Assembly: GCA_030453435.1 (NCBI GenBank)
Contig: JAKDKI010000026.1
Span: 1-14,173, forward strand
Direction of reading: 5' to 3'
Length of the DNA: 14,173 nt
Origin: Kocuria sp.
Lineage (GTDB): Bacteria; Actinomycetota; Actinomycetes; Actinomycetales; Micrococcaceae
Positions 1 through 7,500 of this stretch are shown in pieces. The stretch's first letter is position 1, and each line of letters starts with the position of its first letter. The position numbers and the translations under genes are program-made. Under the pieces are notes generated by a model. It ran no database searches, was not told where the DNA came from, and was given only the letters and a program-made list of their open reading frames with translations.

Positions 1-26
1 GGCTCGGTGAGGCGCCGGCCGGTCGA

Positions 27-46
27 GGCGGTGGGGCTGAACCGCC
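27..46 (-). terminator. hairpin downstream of the DUF456 gene
   Basis: GGCGGT at 27-32 and ACCGCC at 41-46 form a perfect 6-bp stem with an 8-nt loop, starting 23 bases past the stop codon of the DUF456 gene. No T-run follows on the minus strand, so this is a possible but weak terminator. Bases 1-26 hold nothing else I can support. Confidence 0.3.
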
Positions 47-68
47 CACCCGGGGCAGGAAGCGTACG

Positions 69-578
69 TCAGGCGGCCGTGACGAAGAAGACGATGGCCC
101 CGATGATGAACACGCTCGCCGCCAGTAGCGCGCAGGTCAGCTCCAGAATGATGCCGATACCCGCGGCCTTAAGAGCGACCCATGAGGTGTCCAGGGCTGT
201 GCGGAAGTTACGGTTGCGCACGGTTTCAGACGCCAGTAGCCCCACGATGAAGCCGATCACCAAGCCCACCACGGGAATCACGAACATGCCGATCACGGCA
301 CCTATGACACCGAACAGCAGCGTGCGGTTGGGGATGGCGCGGCGTTTCAAACGCGTCCCGGTGAGCACCAAGCTCGCGGACATGCCCGCCAGCAGCAATG
401 TGCCGCCGAGGGCGAGGACGACCCAGCCCTCCACGGACTGCACAACCACCGCCCAAATGATCAGACCGATCAGTGCGGTGATGGACCCCGGCAACACGGG
501 GATGATGATGCCCAGGCACCCGATGATGATGAGTACCGAGGTCGCAATGGTGGCAATAATCTCTGGGGTCACCGTCAC
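69..578 (-). CDS. DUF456 family small integral membrane protein
   Basis: This 169-residue protein is almost entirely hydrophobic, with about five or six membrane segments: roughly residues 6-40 (probably a hairpin pair around IIIPVLPGS), 53-73, 84-117 (another pair, rich in Gly and Val) and 135-168. The early turn with a conserved Pro-Gly, and the glycine-zipper-like segment GVIGAVIGMFVIPVVGLVIG, are typical of DUF456 (PF04306), a family of unknown function. The length fits the family. The chosen start is GTG at 578, with a second in-frame GTG at 572. Neither has a recognisable ribosome binding site, so the message may have a very short leader. The gene is divergent from the nitrite reductase and separated from it by fewer than 70 bases, so the two may share promoter DNA. 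No function can be inferred beyond membrane location. Confidence 0.85.
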   Translation of the reverse strand: MTVTPEIIATIATSVLIIIGCLGIIIPVLPGSITALIGLIIWAVVVQSVEGWVVLALGGTLLLAGMSASLVLTGTRLKRRAIPNRTLLFGVIGAVIGMFVIPVVGLVIGFIVGLLASETVRNRNFRTALDTSWVALKAAGIGIILELTCALLAASVFIIGAIVFFVTAA

Positions 579-600
579 ATCGTACGGGTACCGCGGGCGA

Positions 601-608
601 ACTATACT
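601..608. promoter_or_regulatory. overlapping divergent -10-like elements
   Basis: ACTATACT at 601-608 contains TATACT on the plus strand (603-608) and TATAGT on the minus strand (606-601). Each matches the TATAAT consensus at 5 of 6 bases. It lies in the gap between the divergent DUF456 and nirK genes. Neither direction has a good -35 hexamer at 16-18 bp. If used, transcription would start about 16 bases before the DUF456 start and about 30 bases before the nirK GTG at 647. This also argues against a nirK start at TTG 608, which would overlap the -10. Confidence 0.35.
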
Positions 609-646
609 TGCATCTAAAGTGCCAATATTTGTGGATCGGATGGACG

Positions 647-3412
647 GTGCCCACTCTCAGCAAGCCCCAGGACCCAGCGCCCGCCACGAAGAAGCACGGG
701 AGGTCGTGGCACCGCACCGCCGGTAAGCCCGTGCGCTGGTGGATGACCGCGCTGATCCTGGTGCTCGGCTTCCACCGGTGGATCCCCGACACCCGCTGGC
801 TCATGGTGCACATGGTCACGCTGGGGCTGATCACCACCTCGATCATGGTGTGGTCCCAGCACTTCACCGAGGCGCTACTGCATCACCGGCTCCCCGACCA
901 CGAGCGCCCTCGCCAGATCCTGCGCATTTACGGGGTCACAGCGGGCACCGTGCTACTCATGGTGGGCATGCTCGCGGACTGGTGGTGGCTCACCCTGGTG
1001 TCCGCAACGATCATCGGCGGCCTACTCACGTGGCACGGGTTGTCGCTCCTTTCTCAGTTGCGCACCGCGTTGCCCGCCCGGTTCGGCATCACCGTGCGTT
1101 GGTATGCGGTAGCGGCATTCTTCCTGCCGGTGGGCGCAATATTCGGGGCGATTCTGGCCCTGGATCTGGCTGACCCCTGGCATTCTCGGTTACTCCTGAC
1201 CCACCAGGCAGTCAACGTTCTGGGGTTCGTGGGTCTCACGGTGTCCGCGACACTGCTGACCCTGTGGCCGACCATGGTGCGCACGCGCATGGAAGAGACA
1301 GCCACGGCCCTGTCCCGCATCGCCCTGCCCGCCATGGCCGCGGGAAGTTTGGTGGCTGCCGGTGGTGCCTTGGGTGGCTGGGTTCCCGTGGTGGTCCTCG
1401 GGTTGTTCGGTTACGCGGTGGGCGTGGGCCTGGTCGGCCGCATCATGATCCGCACGGGCATGCGCAAGCTGCCCGAGGGCTACATGGGATGGTCCGTGGC
1501 CTCCGGCATCGCCTGGCTGTTCGTCACCGTGGTGATCGCGCTGATTCTGGTGGCGGTCCAGGGCATTCAGACAAGTGTGATGGGCGCACTGACCATTCCG
1601 TTCGTGGCCGGATTCCTGTTGCAGACCCTGCTGGGCGCCATGAGTTACATCCTCCCGTCCACGATGGGCGGCGGGCCCGCCACGGTGCGCGCTTCGCTGG
1701 CAGCCATCAACCGCGGTGGCGTCTACCGGGTCACGGTCTTGAACCTCTGCATTGCACTGTTCGCGCTACCCGCCGGCATGCTGCCTTCGTGGGTGCGCGC
1801 CGTGGTCTCGATCGTGGGCGCGGTTGCGTTCGCGGCGTTCATCCCATTGATGATCTCCTCCGCCAAGGTTTCCGTTGCCGGACGGCGCCGCCTCATGGCA
1901 CAGCGCGCGGCTGGCCAAGCTCCCGCAACAGATACGGCCGGCGGTTCCAGCTCTGCGGCAGCCAGCACTGGGGCACCCGACCGAAAGCCCAACCCCCTGC
2001 GGCAAATCGTGGCGGGGGTGCTCACGGTCTTACTGGCGGTGGGGGCGGGCATTGCCGTGGCACCGCAGTCAGCGGGGATCGGTCTGAGTTCTGGTACAGA
2101 GAACACAGTGCAGGCCACCGGTAACACCACCGAGATCACGATGCATGCCAACCAGGACATGCGTTTCGACCCCGGAGACATCGAAGTCCCCGTGGGCGAT
2201 CGCTTGGTGATCACGCTGATCAACGACGACCCCACCAACGTGCACGACCTGGTCTTCGCCAACGGTGCGACATCCGGTCGAGTTGGCCCCGGCGATTCCG
2301 CCGTGGTGGATGCCGGCATCATTACGGAACCGCTTGAGGGCTGGTGTTCCGTGATCGGTCACCGCTCCATGGGCATGACGGTCACCGTGATTCCGGTGGA
2401 CGAACAAGGCAACCCCGTGGGTACTGCAGGCCATGAGGAACACGGGGCGGGTGGGGCGCCCCCGGCGATCGACTCGCAGGATCCTGCCGCGGACGTGGAC
2501 TTCAATGCCGCGCCTGGCGAGGCCTTCGAGGCCCGTGACCCAGCGCTGGATCCGGCACCGAACGAGACGGTGCACGAACTGACCCTGGACGTTCAGGAGG
2601 TCGCCCGGGAAGTCGCACCCGGTGTAACCCTGGACGCGTGGACCTTCAACGGCGATTACACCGGGCCCACGCTGCGCGGAAAAGTGGGCGACGTGTTCGA
2701 GGTGACGCTGACCAACAGCGGCAGCATGGGCCACTCGGTCGATTTCCACGCGGGAGACGTGTCGCCGGACGAGACCATGCGGACCATTGCCCCGGGAGAG
2801 TCCCTCGTCTACCGCTTCGAGGCGGTACGGTCCGGGATCTGGTTGTACCACTGCGCCACCGCCCCCATGAGCACACATGTCGCTGCGGGAATGTTCGGCG
2901 CGGTGATCATCGATCCGCCCGACTTGCCCGAGGTGGACCGCGAGTACCTACTGGTGCAGAACGAAACCTACGTGACAGTCCCGCCCGCGGAGCAACCGGA
3001 CCTGCCGGACGGCGTGAACGCGGTGGTGGATCCCGCGGCGATTGCGGCTGGAACGCCGTCGTTGACCATGTTCAACGGACATGCGACTCAGTACATGCAC
3101 GATAAACTGCCCACGCGAACTGACGAGCGCGTTCGGATCTGGGTGCTCGCGGCCGGCCCGTCCAAGGGCACGAGTTTCCATGTGGTGGGCGGGCAGTTCG
3201 ACACCGTGTACAAGGAGGGCGCGTACCTGTTGTCGCCCTCCAGCCCCGGCAATCCGAGTGGCACCGGCGGCGCACAGGCCCTCGATCTTGCGCCGGCGCA
3301 GGGTGGTTTCGTGGAAATGTCATTCCCGGAAGCCGGCACGTACACGTTCGTGAACCACTCGTTTGCAGAGGCTGAGCGCGGGGCGAGGGGTCAGATCGAA
3401 GTGACGGAGTAA
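647..3412 (+). CDS. nirK: membrane-anchored copper nitrite reductase: multi-TM domain + cupredoxin + NirK
   Basis: Probably reduces nitrite to nitric oxide at the outer face of the membrane. From GTG 647 the protein has 921 residues. Residues ~31-408 form about 12 membrane segments resembling the heme-copper oxidase subunit I/NnrS fold. A 13th segment at ~452-473 follows a Ser/Ala/Pro linker. Residues ~486-590 are a cupredoxin with a full type-1 copper set (H533, C567, H572, M575; motif CSVIGHRSM). The C-terminal ~350 residues are a two-domain NirK. Its type-1 ligands are H696, C736, H744 and M749; its type-2 ligands are H701, H735 and H904; the catalytic Asp and His are D699 (GHSVDFH) and H845 (SFHVVGG). 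All NirK catalytic residues are intact. The GTG start was chosen because GGATGG precedes it; an in-frame TTG at 608 would add 13 residues. A two-domain multicopper oxidase is less likely given the D699/H845 pair. Such fusions are known in actinobacteria. Confidence 0.87.
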   Translation: MPTLSKPQDPAPATKKHGRSWHRTAGKPVRWWMTALILVLGFHRWIPDTRWLMVHMVTLGLITTSIMVWSQHFTEALLHHRLPDHERPRQILRIYGVTAGTVLLMVGMLADWWWLTLVSATIIGGLLTWHGLSLLSQLRTALPARFGITVRWYAVAAFFLPVGAIFGAILALDLADPWHSRLLLTHQAVNVLGFVGLTVSATLLTLWPTMVRTRMEETATALSRIALPAMAAGSLVAAGGALGGWVPVVVLGLFGYAVGVGLVGRIMIRTGMRKLPEGYMGWSVASGIAWLFVTVVIALILVAVQGIQTSVMGALTIPFVAGFLLQTLLGAMSYILPSTMGGGPATVRASLAAINRGGVYRVTVLNLCIALFALPAGMLPSWVRAVVSIVGAVAFAAFIPLMISSAKVSVAGRRRLMAQRAAGQAPATDTAGGSSSAAASTGAPDRKPNPLRQIVAGVLTVLLAVGAGIAVAPQSAGIGLSSGTENTVQATGNTTEITMHANQDMRFDPGDIEVPVGDRLVITLINDDPTNVHDLVFANGATSGRVGPGDSAVVDAGIITEPLEGWCSVIGHRSMGMTVTVIPVDEQGNPVGTAGHEEHGAGGAPPAIDSQDPAADVDFNAAPGEAFEARDPALDPAPNETVHELTLDVQEVAREVAPGVTLDAWTFNGDYTGPTLRGKVGDVFEVTLTNSGSMGHSVDFHAGDVSPDETMRTIAPGESLVYRFEAVRSGIWLYHCATAPMSTHVAAGMFGAVIIDPPDLPEVDREYLLVQNETYVTVPPAEQPDLPDGVNAVVDPAAIAAGTPSLTMFNGHATQYMHDKLPTRTDERVRIWVLAAGPSKGTSFHVVGGQFDTVYKEGAYLLSPSSPGNPSGTGGAQALDLAPAQGGFVEMSFPEAGTYTFVNHSFAEAERGARGQIEVTE

Positions 3413-3455
3413 TTCCGGAACTACAAACCCGGCTGGCTCATGCCGAGTGCATCGT

Positions 3456-3475
3456 GGTCGACAGTACGATCGACC
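3456..3475. terminator. small hairpin after nirK
   Basis: GGTCGA at 3456-3461 and TCGACC at 3470-3475 form a perfect 6-bp stem with an 8-nt loop, 44 bases past the nirK stop. No T-run follows. It is the first of three hairpins in the convergent gap between nirK and the LysM gene. The rest of the gap up to 3535 shows nothing I can assign. Confidence 0.25.
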
Positions 3476-3534
3476 CTGCCAAACACCGTGCACTCTGATG
3501 GACGCTGGAGCCTTGGTACCGAGGCCCGACGTAG

Positions 3535-3590
3535 ATCAGTCGACGTTGCGTCCCAGGAACGGGGATTTCCGGGTTGCAACGTCGACTGAT
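3535..3590. repeat. long near-perfect inverted repeat (possible cruciform, terminator or mobile repeat unit)
   Basis: A perfect 15-bp inverted repeat has arms at 3535-3549 (ATCAGTCGACGTTGC) and 3576-3590. After a 2x2 internal loop the stem continues with CCC/GGG, a bulged A at 3555, and GGAA/TTCC, closing on a 7-nt loop at 3560-3566. This gives 22 base pairs in all. It lies in the non-coding gap between the convergent nirK and LysM genes, where a bidirectional terminator would be expected, but no T-run follows on either strand. The perfect outer arms and lack of a U-tract would also suit a dispersed intergenic palindromic repeat. Confidence 0.6.
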
Positions 3591-3612
3591 GTGCAGAGTT
3601 GGCTGGGCCTGG

Positions 3613-3659
3613 GGCGGACCGTCGACGAGACTGCAGACTCCGCTCGACCAGGTCCCGCC
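3613..3659 (-). terminator. hairpin immediately downstream of the LysM gene
   Basis: Bases 3613-3620 pair with 3651-3659 with a single bulged C at 3656. After a two-base bulge, 3621-3625 (GTCGA) pairs with 3644-3648 (TCGAC), giving 13 base pairs around an 18-nt loop that includes CTGCAG. It starts 3 bases past the stop codon of the LysM lipoprotein gene on the minus strand. There is no T-run, so any termination here would be of the GC-hairpin type seen in high-GC actinobacteria. Confidence 0.4.
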
Positions 3660-3662
3660 GGG

Positions 3663-4454
3663 TCAGCGCTGGGGGATCGTGATGCTCTGACCCGCGCGAA
3701 TCAGGTGCAGTTGAACCTTGTCGCGATTGGCTGCGTAGAGCTCATCGACCGTCACGCCGGAACGCTGAGCGATGGAACCGAGGGTGTCACCTGACTGAAC
3801 CGTGTATTCACCGGCGGGGATGATTCCCGTGCCGTTGTCGATCGGCTGGAAATCGGAGTTGCCACCAGCGCCAGCACCACCGCCGGCTCCCGCGCCCGCC
3901 CCGGCACCGGCCTCAGCCGACCCGGAGCTGTCGCCGCCGGAGCCCGAACCTCCACCGGCTGCGCCACCCGAGCTATCAGCACCTGCACCGGAGCCGTCAG
4001 CGCCGGCTTCACCTGAACCGCCACCACCAGTCGCGTTACCCGCACCGAAGCCGCCGGCCGAGCCATCCGTTCCGTCACCGGCACCGCCAGTGCCTTCAGT
4101 CCCGGAGCCACCGGAGCCGTCACCACCCGCTCCGGCTCCTTCGCCAGAGCCGGATCCTTCTTCCGAGCCTGCCTCTCCCGCGGCCGCGCCACCGGCACCG
4201 CCCGCGGCAGCACCCTCGGCTCCTGCGGTGGCATCGTTGCCCGCGCCCTCGCCCGAACCGTCGGCCGCACTCTCCGACGCCCCGTTACCGGCACCTTCAG
4301 AGGCACCGCCCGTGGCGCCACCAGTAGCCTCGGCGGTCGCAGCGGCGTCGGTGTTCGTGTCCTCCGCGTTCCCCCCGCTGCCACCGCACGCGGTCAGTGC
4401 CAATGCTGTGGCGAGCGCAAGTGGTGCCAAGCCCTTGTAAACCTTCTTCTGCAT
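3663..4454 (-). CDS. LysM-domain cell-wall lipoprotein with Gly/Ala/Ser-rich linker
   Basis: The 263-residue product starts with a lipoprotein signal: basic QKKVYK, then a hydrophobic stretch, then the lipobox LTAC with the acylated Cys at 23. Residues ~24-205 are a low-complexity stretch dominated by Gly, Ala, Ser, Glu and Asp, without defined repeats. This reads as an extended, acidic, disordered spacer. Residues ~216-263 form one LysM domain (YTVQSGDTLGSIAQRSGVTV, then ELYAANRD and AGQSITIP), a fold that binds peptidoglycan N-acetylglucosamine. The inferred arrangement is a membrane lipid anchor and a long arm reaching into the wall. ATG 4454 is supported by AGGAGA a few bases upstream. 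The gene is separated from upstream gdh by a strong terminator, so it needs its own promoter. No catalytic domain is present, so it may be structural or an adaptor. The long proline-rich frame on the opposite strand is only the mirror of the linker. Confidence 0.85.
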   Translation of the reverse strand: MQKKVYKGLAPLALATALALTACGGSGGNAEDTNTDAAATAEATGGATGGASEGAGNGASESAADGSGEGAGNDATAGAEGAAAGGAGGAAAGEAGSEEGSGSGEGAGAGGDGSGGSGTEGTGGAGDGTDGSAGGFGAGNATGGGGSGEAGADGSGAGADSSGGAAGGGSGSGGDSSGSAEAGAGAGAGAGGGAGAGGNSDFQPIDNGTGIIPAGEYTVQSGDTLGSIAQRSGVTVDELYAANRDKVQLHLIRAGQSITIPQR

Positions 4455-4466
4455 GATGTCTCCTAT

Positions 4467-4507
4467 CCCTCGATCGAGGGGTCATCAGTACCAGTTGTGA
4501 TGCAACT
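4467..4507 (-). promoter_or_regulatory. two dyads in the leader/promoter region of the LysM gene
   Basis: CCCTCGATCGAGGG at 4467-4480 is a perfect 14-bp palindrome just upstream of the ribosome binding site. AGTTG at 4493-4497 and CAACT at 4503-4507 form a 5-bp inverted repeat with a 5-nt spacer. Both lie between the gdh terminator and the LysM start, where the promoter must be. They could be operators or a short stable leader hairpin. No convincing -35/-10 pair was found. Confidence 0.35.
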
Positions 4508-4524
4508 CACGCTACCGGAGAGTC

Positions 4525-4564
4525 AAAGAAAAAGCCCGGGCCGACGCACACGCGCCAGCCCGGG
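4525..4564 (-). terminator. intrinsic terminator of gdh
   Basis: On the minus strand CCCGGGC (4564-4558) pairs with GCCCGGG (4541-4535). After one mismatch a further 5-bp stem (one G-T pair) closes on GTGT. The hairpin is followed directly by a U-rich tract of eight T and one C (4533-4525). It lies 17 bases past the gdh stop codon. This is the clearest rho-independent terminator in the window, and it uncouples gdh from the LysM gene downstream. Confidence 0.85.
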
Positions 4565-4580
4565 TCTCTCTGGTTATGAA

Positions 4581-7500
4581 CTACTCTGTCAGCGCACTGC
4601 GCATGGTGCGCAGGGCCACCGAGAGCGCCGCGAGTTCGGCCCCGGCATCCCCGCCGGAGGACATCCCCTCGATCTCTCCCAGCACGTCACGCAGGCGTTC
4701 CAAGCGATCCTGGTTCTCGCGCTCCCACGCAACGACCTTCTCCTCGGCGTTCTCACCGGGGGACTCGAGCGCTTGTGCCGCGAGAGCAACCAGCGTGGAG
4801 TACAGGTCCTCACGCATTGAGATCCTGGCCATGTTCTCCCACCGAGTGGTCTGCGGAAGCGCGGTGATGCGATCCAGCAGGTTTTCCAACCCGTACCGGT
4901 CGAACAGGGCAAAGTAGACCTTGGCAATGGTCTCGACGGTCACGTGCTCTTCGCTCTCGGTCGACGACGCCGCGTGCTCGCCGGCCCGCTCTCCTGCTAC
5001 CTGTACTCCGCCGGCCTGAGCCAAGCGTGCGACGTCCAGCAGTGCGAAAGCGTCCAGCAACTCTGCCCATTCGACGGCCAGGTCCTTGGGCACCGACTGA
5101 CGCTCGGCCAGCTCGGTGTCCGCGCTGACGCGTTCCTGGGACTGGGCACTCATGAGCTGCTGTTCGCCGAAGCGCAGCTGCACGGTGGGCTTGTAAGCAT
5201 CCACGAGTTCCTGAATGGTCGCCTCGGATTCACTGCGATTGAGGAACCAACGCACCACTCGGTCCAACAGACGCCGCATGCGCAGGGTCAACTTGTTCCA
5301 CATCTCCAGCGGAACATCCGTACCCAGCTGAGCGTGACGAGCCACGTAGGGCTCCAGATCGAAGATCTCCACGGCCGCGGTGAAGACCGCCGCCAGATCC
5401 GCCAGATCCGCACCCGAATCATCCACCACGCGGTATGCAAATGCGATGCCGCCGTAGTTGATGATCTTGTTGGCCACCATGGTTGCGATGATCTGCTTAC
5501 GCAGCGGGTGGGACTGAATGTCCTCGCCGAACTTCTCACGGATCTGCGTGGGGAAATAGTGCTCCAGCGTGGCATCGAACCATGGGTCATCCGCCAGGTC
5601 GCTGTGGGTCAGCGCCCCGGTCAGCTGAATCTTGGTGTACGCGGTGAGCACCGACAGCTCCGGCCCGGTCAAGGACTCACCGTTCTCCGCACGCTCACGC
5701 AGTTCCTCGTCCGTGGGCAAGAACTCGAGCTCCCGGTCCAGGTCGGCCTCTTCCTCGAGCCAGTGCATCAGCCGGATGAATGTTTCCGCGAACTCCGGGC
5801 CGCGAGCGCGCTCGGTCGTGAGCAGCACGTTCTGCGCCACGTTGGTGCGCAGCACAAGGTCCGCAACCTCGTCCGTCATGGATTCAATGAAGTCAGCACG
5901 TTCGTCCCGGTCCAACTTGCCGGCCTCGACCATGCGGTCGACCAGGATCTTGATGTTCACCTCGCGGTCGGAGGACTCCACACCGCCGGAGTTGTCGATC
6001 GCGTCCGTGTTGACCAGGATCCCGTTGCGCGCTGCTTCGATACGTCCCAGCTGAGTAGCGCCCAGGTTGCCGCCCTCGCCGATGACCCTGACCCGCAGGT
6101 CTTCACCGTTGACTCGGATCGGATCATTGGCCTTGTCGCCCACGTCCTGGTTGGTTTCCAGCGAGGACTTGACGTACGTGCCGATGCCACCGTTGTAGAG
6201 CAGATCCGCCGGGGCGAGCAGGATAGCGCGCACCAGTTCCTGCGGAGCCATGGACTCCACACCTTCATCGAGCCCCAGTGCCTCGCGCACCTGCGGGGTA
6301 ATCGGGATGGACTTCTCCCGGCGCGAGTAGACACCGCCACCTTCAGAAATCACTGATGCGTCGAAATCCTGCCAGGACGTACGCCCGGCGTTGAACAGTC
6401 GCTCTCGTTCCTTGTACGACGCCGCTGTGTCCGGGTCCGGGTCCAGGAACACGTCGCGGTGATCGAACGCCGCAACCAGCTTGATGTGCTCGGAGAGCAA
6501 CATGCCGTTACCGAACACGTCACCGGACATGTCACCGATGCCCACCGCGGTGAACGCCTCGGATTGGGTGTCCACGCCCAGCTCGAAGAAGTGCCGCTTG
6601 ACCGATTCCCACGCACCGCGGGCCGTGATACCCATGGCCTTGTGGTCGTAACCGACCGAGCCGCCGGAAGCGAAGGCATCGCCCAGCCAGAAGTTCCGAT
6701 CCAGGGAGATGGCGTTGGCGGTATCGGAGAACGCAGCCGTTCCCTTGTCCGCGGCGACCACCAGATATGAATCGTCCTCATCACGACGGATCACTCGATC
6801 CGGGTGCAACACCGTGTCTCCCTGGGGAGTCTCGGGTGCCTCGGCGGCGTCCTTGGAGCCGTCATCCGAGACCTCCGCGTTCGGCTCGGCGTTGGACTCA
6901 TGGGTGATGTTGTCAGTGACATCCAGCAGCGAAGCGATGAACAGCTTGTACGCCTCACGGCCTTCCTCCAACCAGCCCTCACGATCCTGCTGCGGATCCG
7001 GAAGCTGCTTGGGGAAGAAGCCGCCCTTGGCGCCGTCCGGGACGATCACTGCATTCTTGACCATCTGAGCCTTGACCAGGCCGAGCACCTCGGTGCGGAA
7101 GTCTTCCCGGCGATCCGACCAGCGCAAGCCACCGCGTGCCACATGTCCGAACCGCAAGTGCGTTCCCTCCACGCGCGGGGACCACACCCAGATCTCGAAC
7201 TTGGGTCGAGGGTAGGGAGCCGCATCGATTGACTGCGGGTCCAGCTTGAACGCCATGGTGGGGCGCTCCTGGTACACGTTGGTGCGAAGCGTTGCCCCCA
7301 CCACGTTGGCCAGCGCCCGGAAGAGACGGTCCGCGTCCAGGGAGGGGACCTCGTCCAAGACTTTGTCGAGGCGTTCCCGGGCGGCATCACGCGCTTGAGA
7401 GCGTTCCTCACGGCCCTGCTCCGTGTCCTCGAACCGCTCCGGGTCGAAACTCGAACGGAAGAACTCCGAGAGTTCCCGAGTGGCCTCCGGGTAGTCGAGC

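Noticed and set aside
7..726. 239-codon plus-strand frame over the DUF456 gene
   Set aside because: Antisense to a clear membrane protein and overlapping the nirK start; its Met/Thr/Pro-rich composition is typical of a shadow.
647..3412. Frameshifted or fused-by-error nirK (two genes read as one)
   Set aside because: The frame is open throughout, each domain boundary has a natural linker, and such fusions are known in actinobacteria.
3447..3794. 115-codon plus-strand frame across the nirK/LysM gap
   Set aside because: It runs through three hairpins and into the antisense of the LysM domain, and no domain is visible.
3802..4440. 212-codon proline/alanine-rich frame on the plus strand
   Set aside because: It is the exact antisense of the Gly/Ala/Ser linker of the LysM lipoprotein, which has a lipobox, a LysM domain and a good ribosome binding site. 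The proline-rich frame has none of these.
4944..6356. 470-codon open frame on the plus strand inside gdh
   Set aside because: It is the complement of strongly conserved gdh codons. Its product has no recognisable domain and there is no ribosome binding site. Long antisense frames are expected in high-GC genes.
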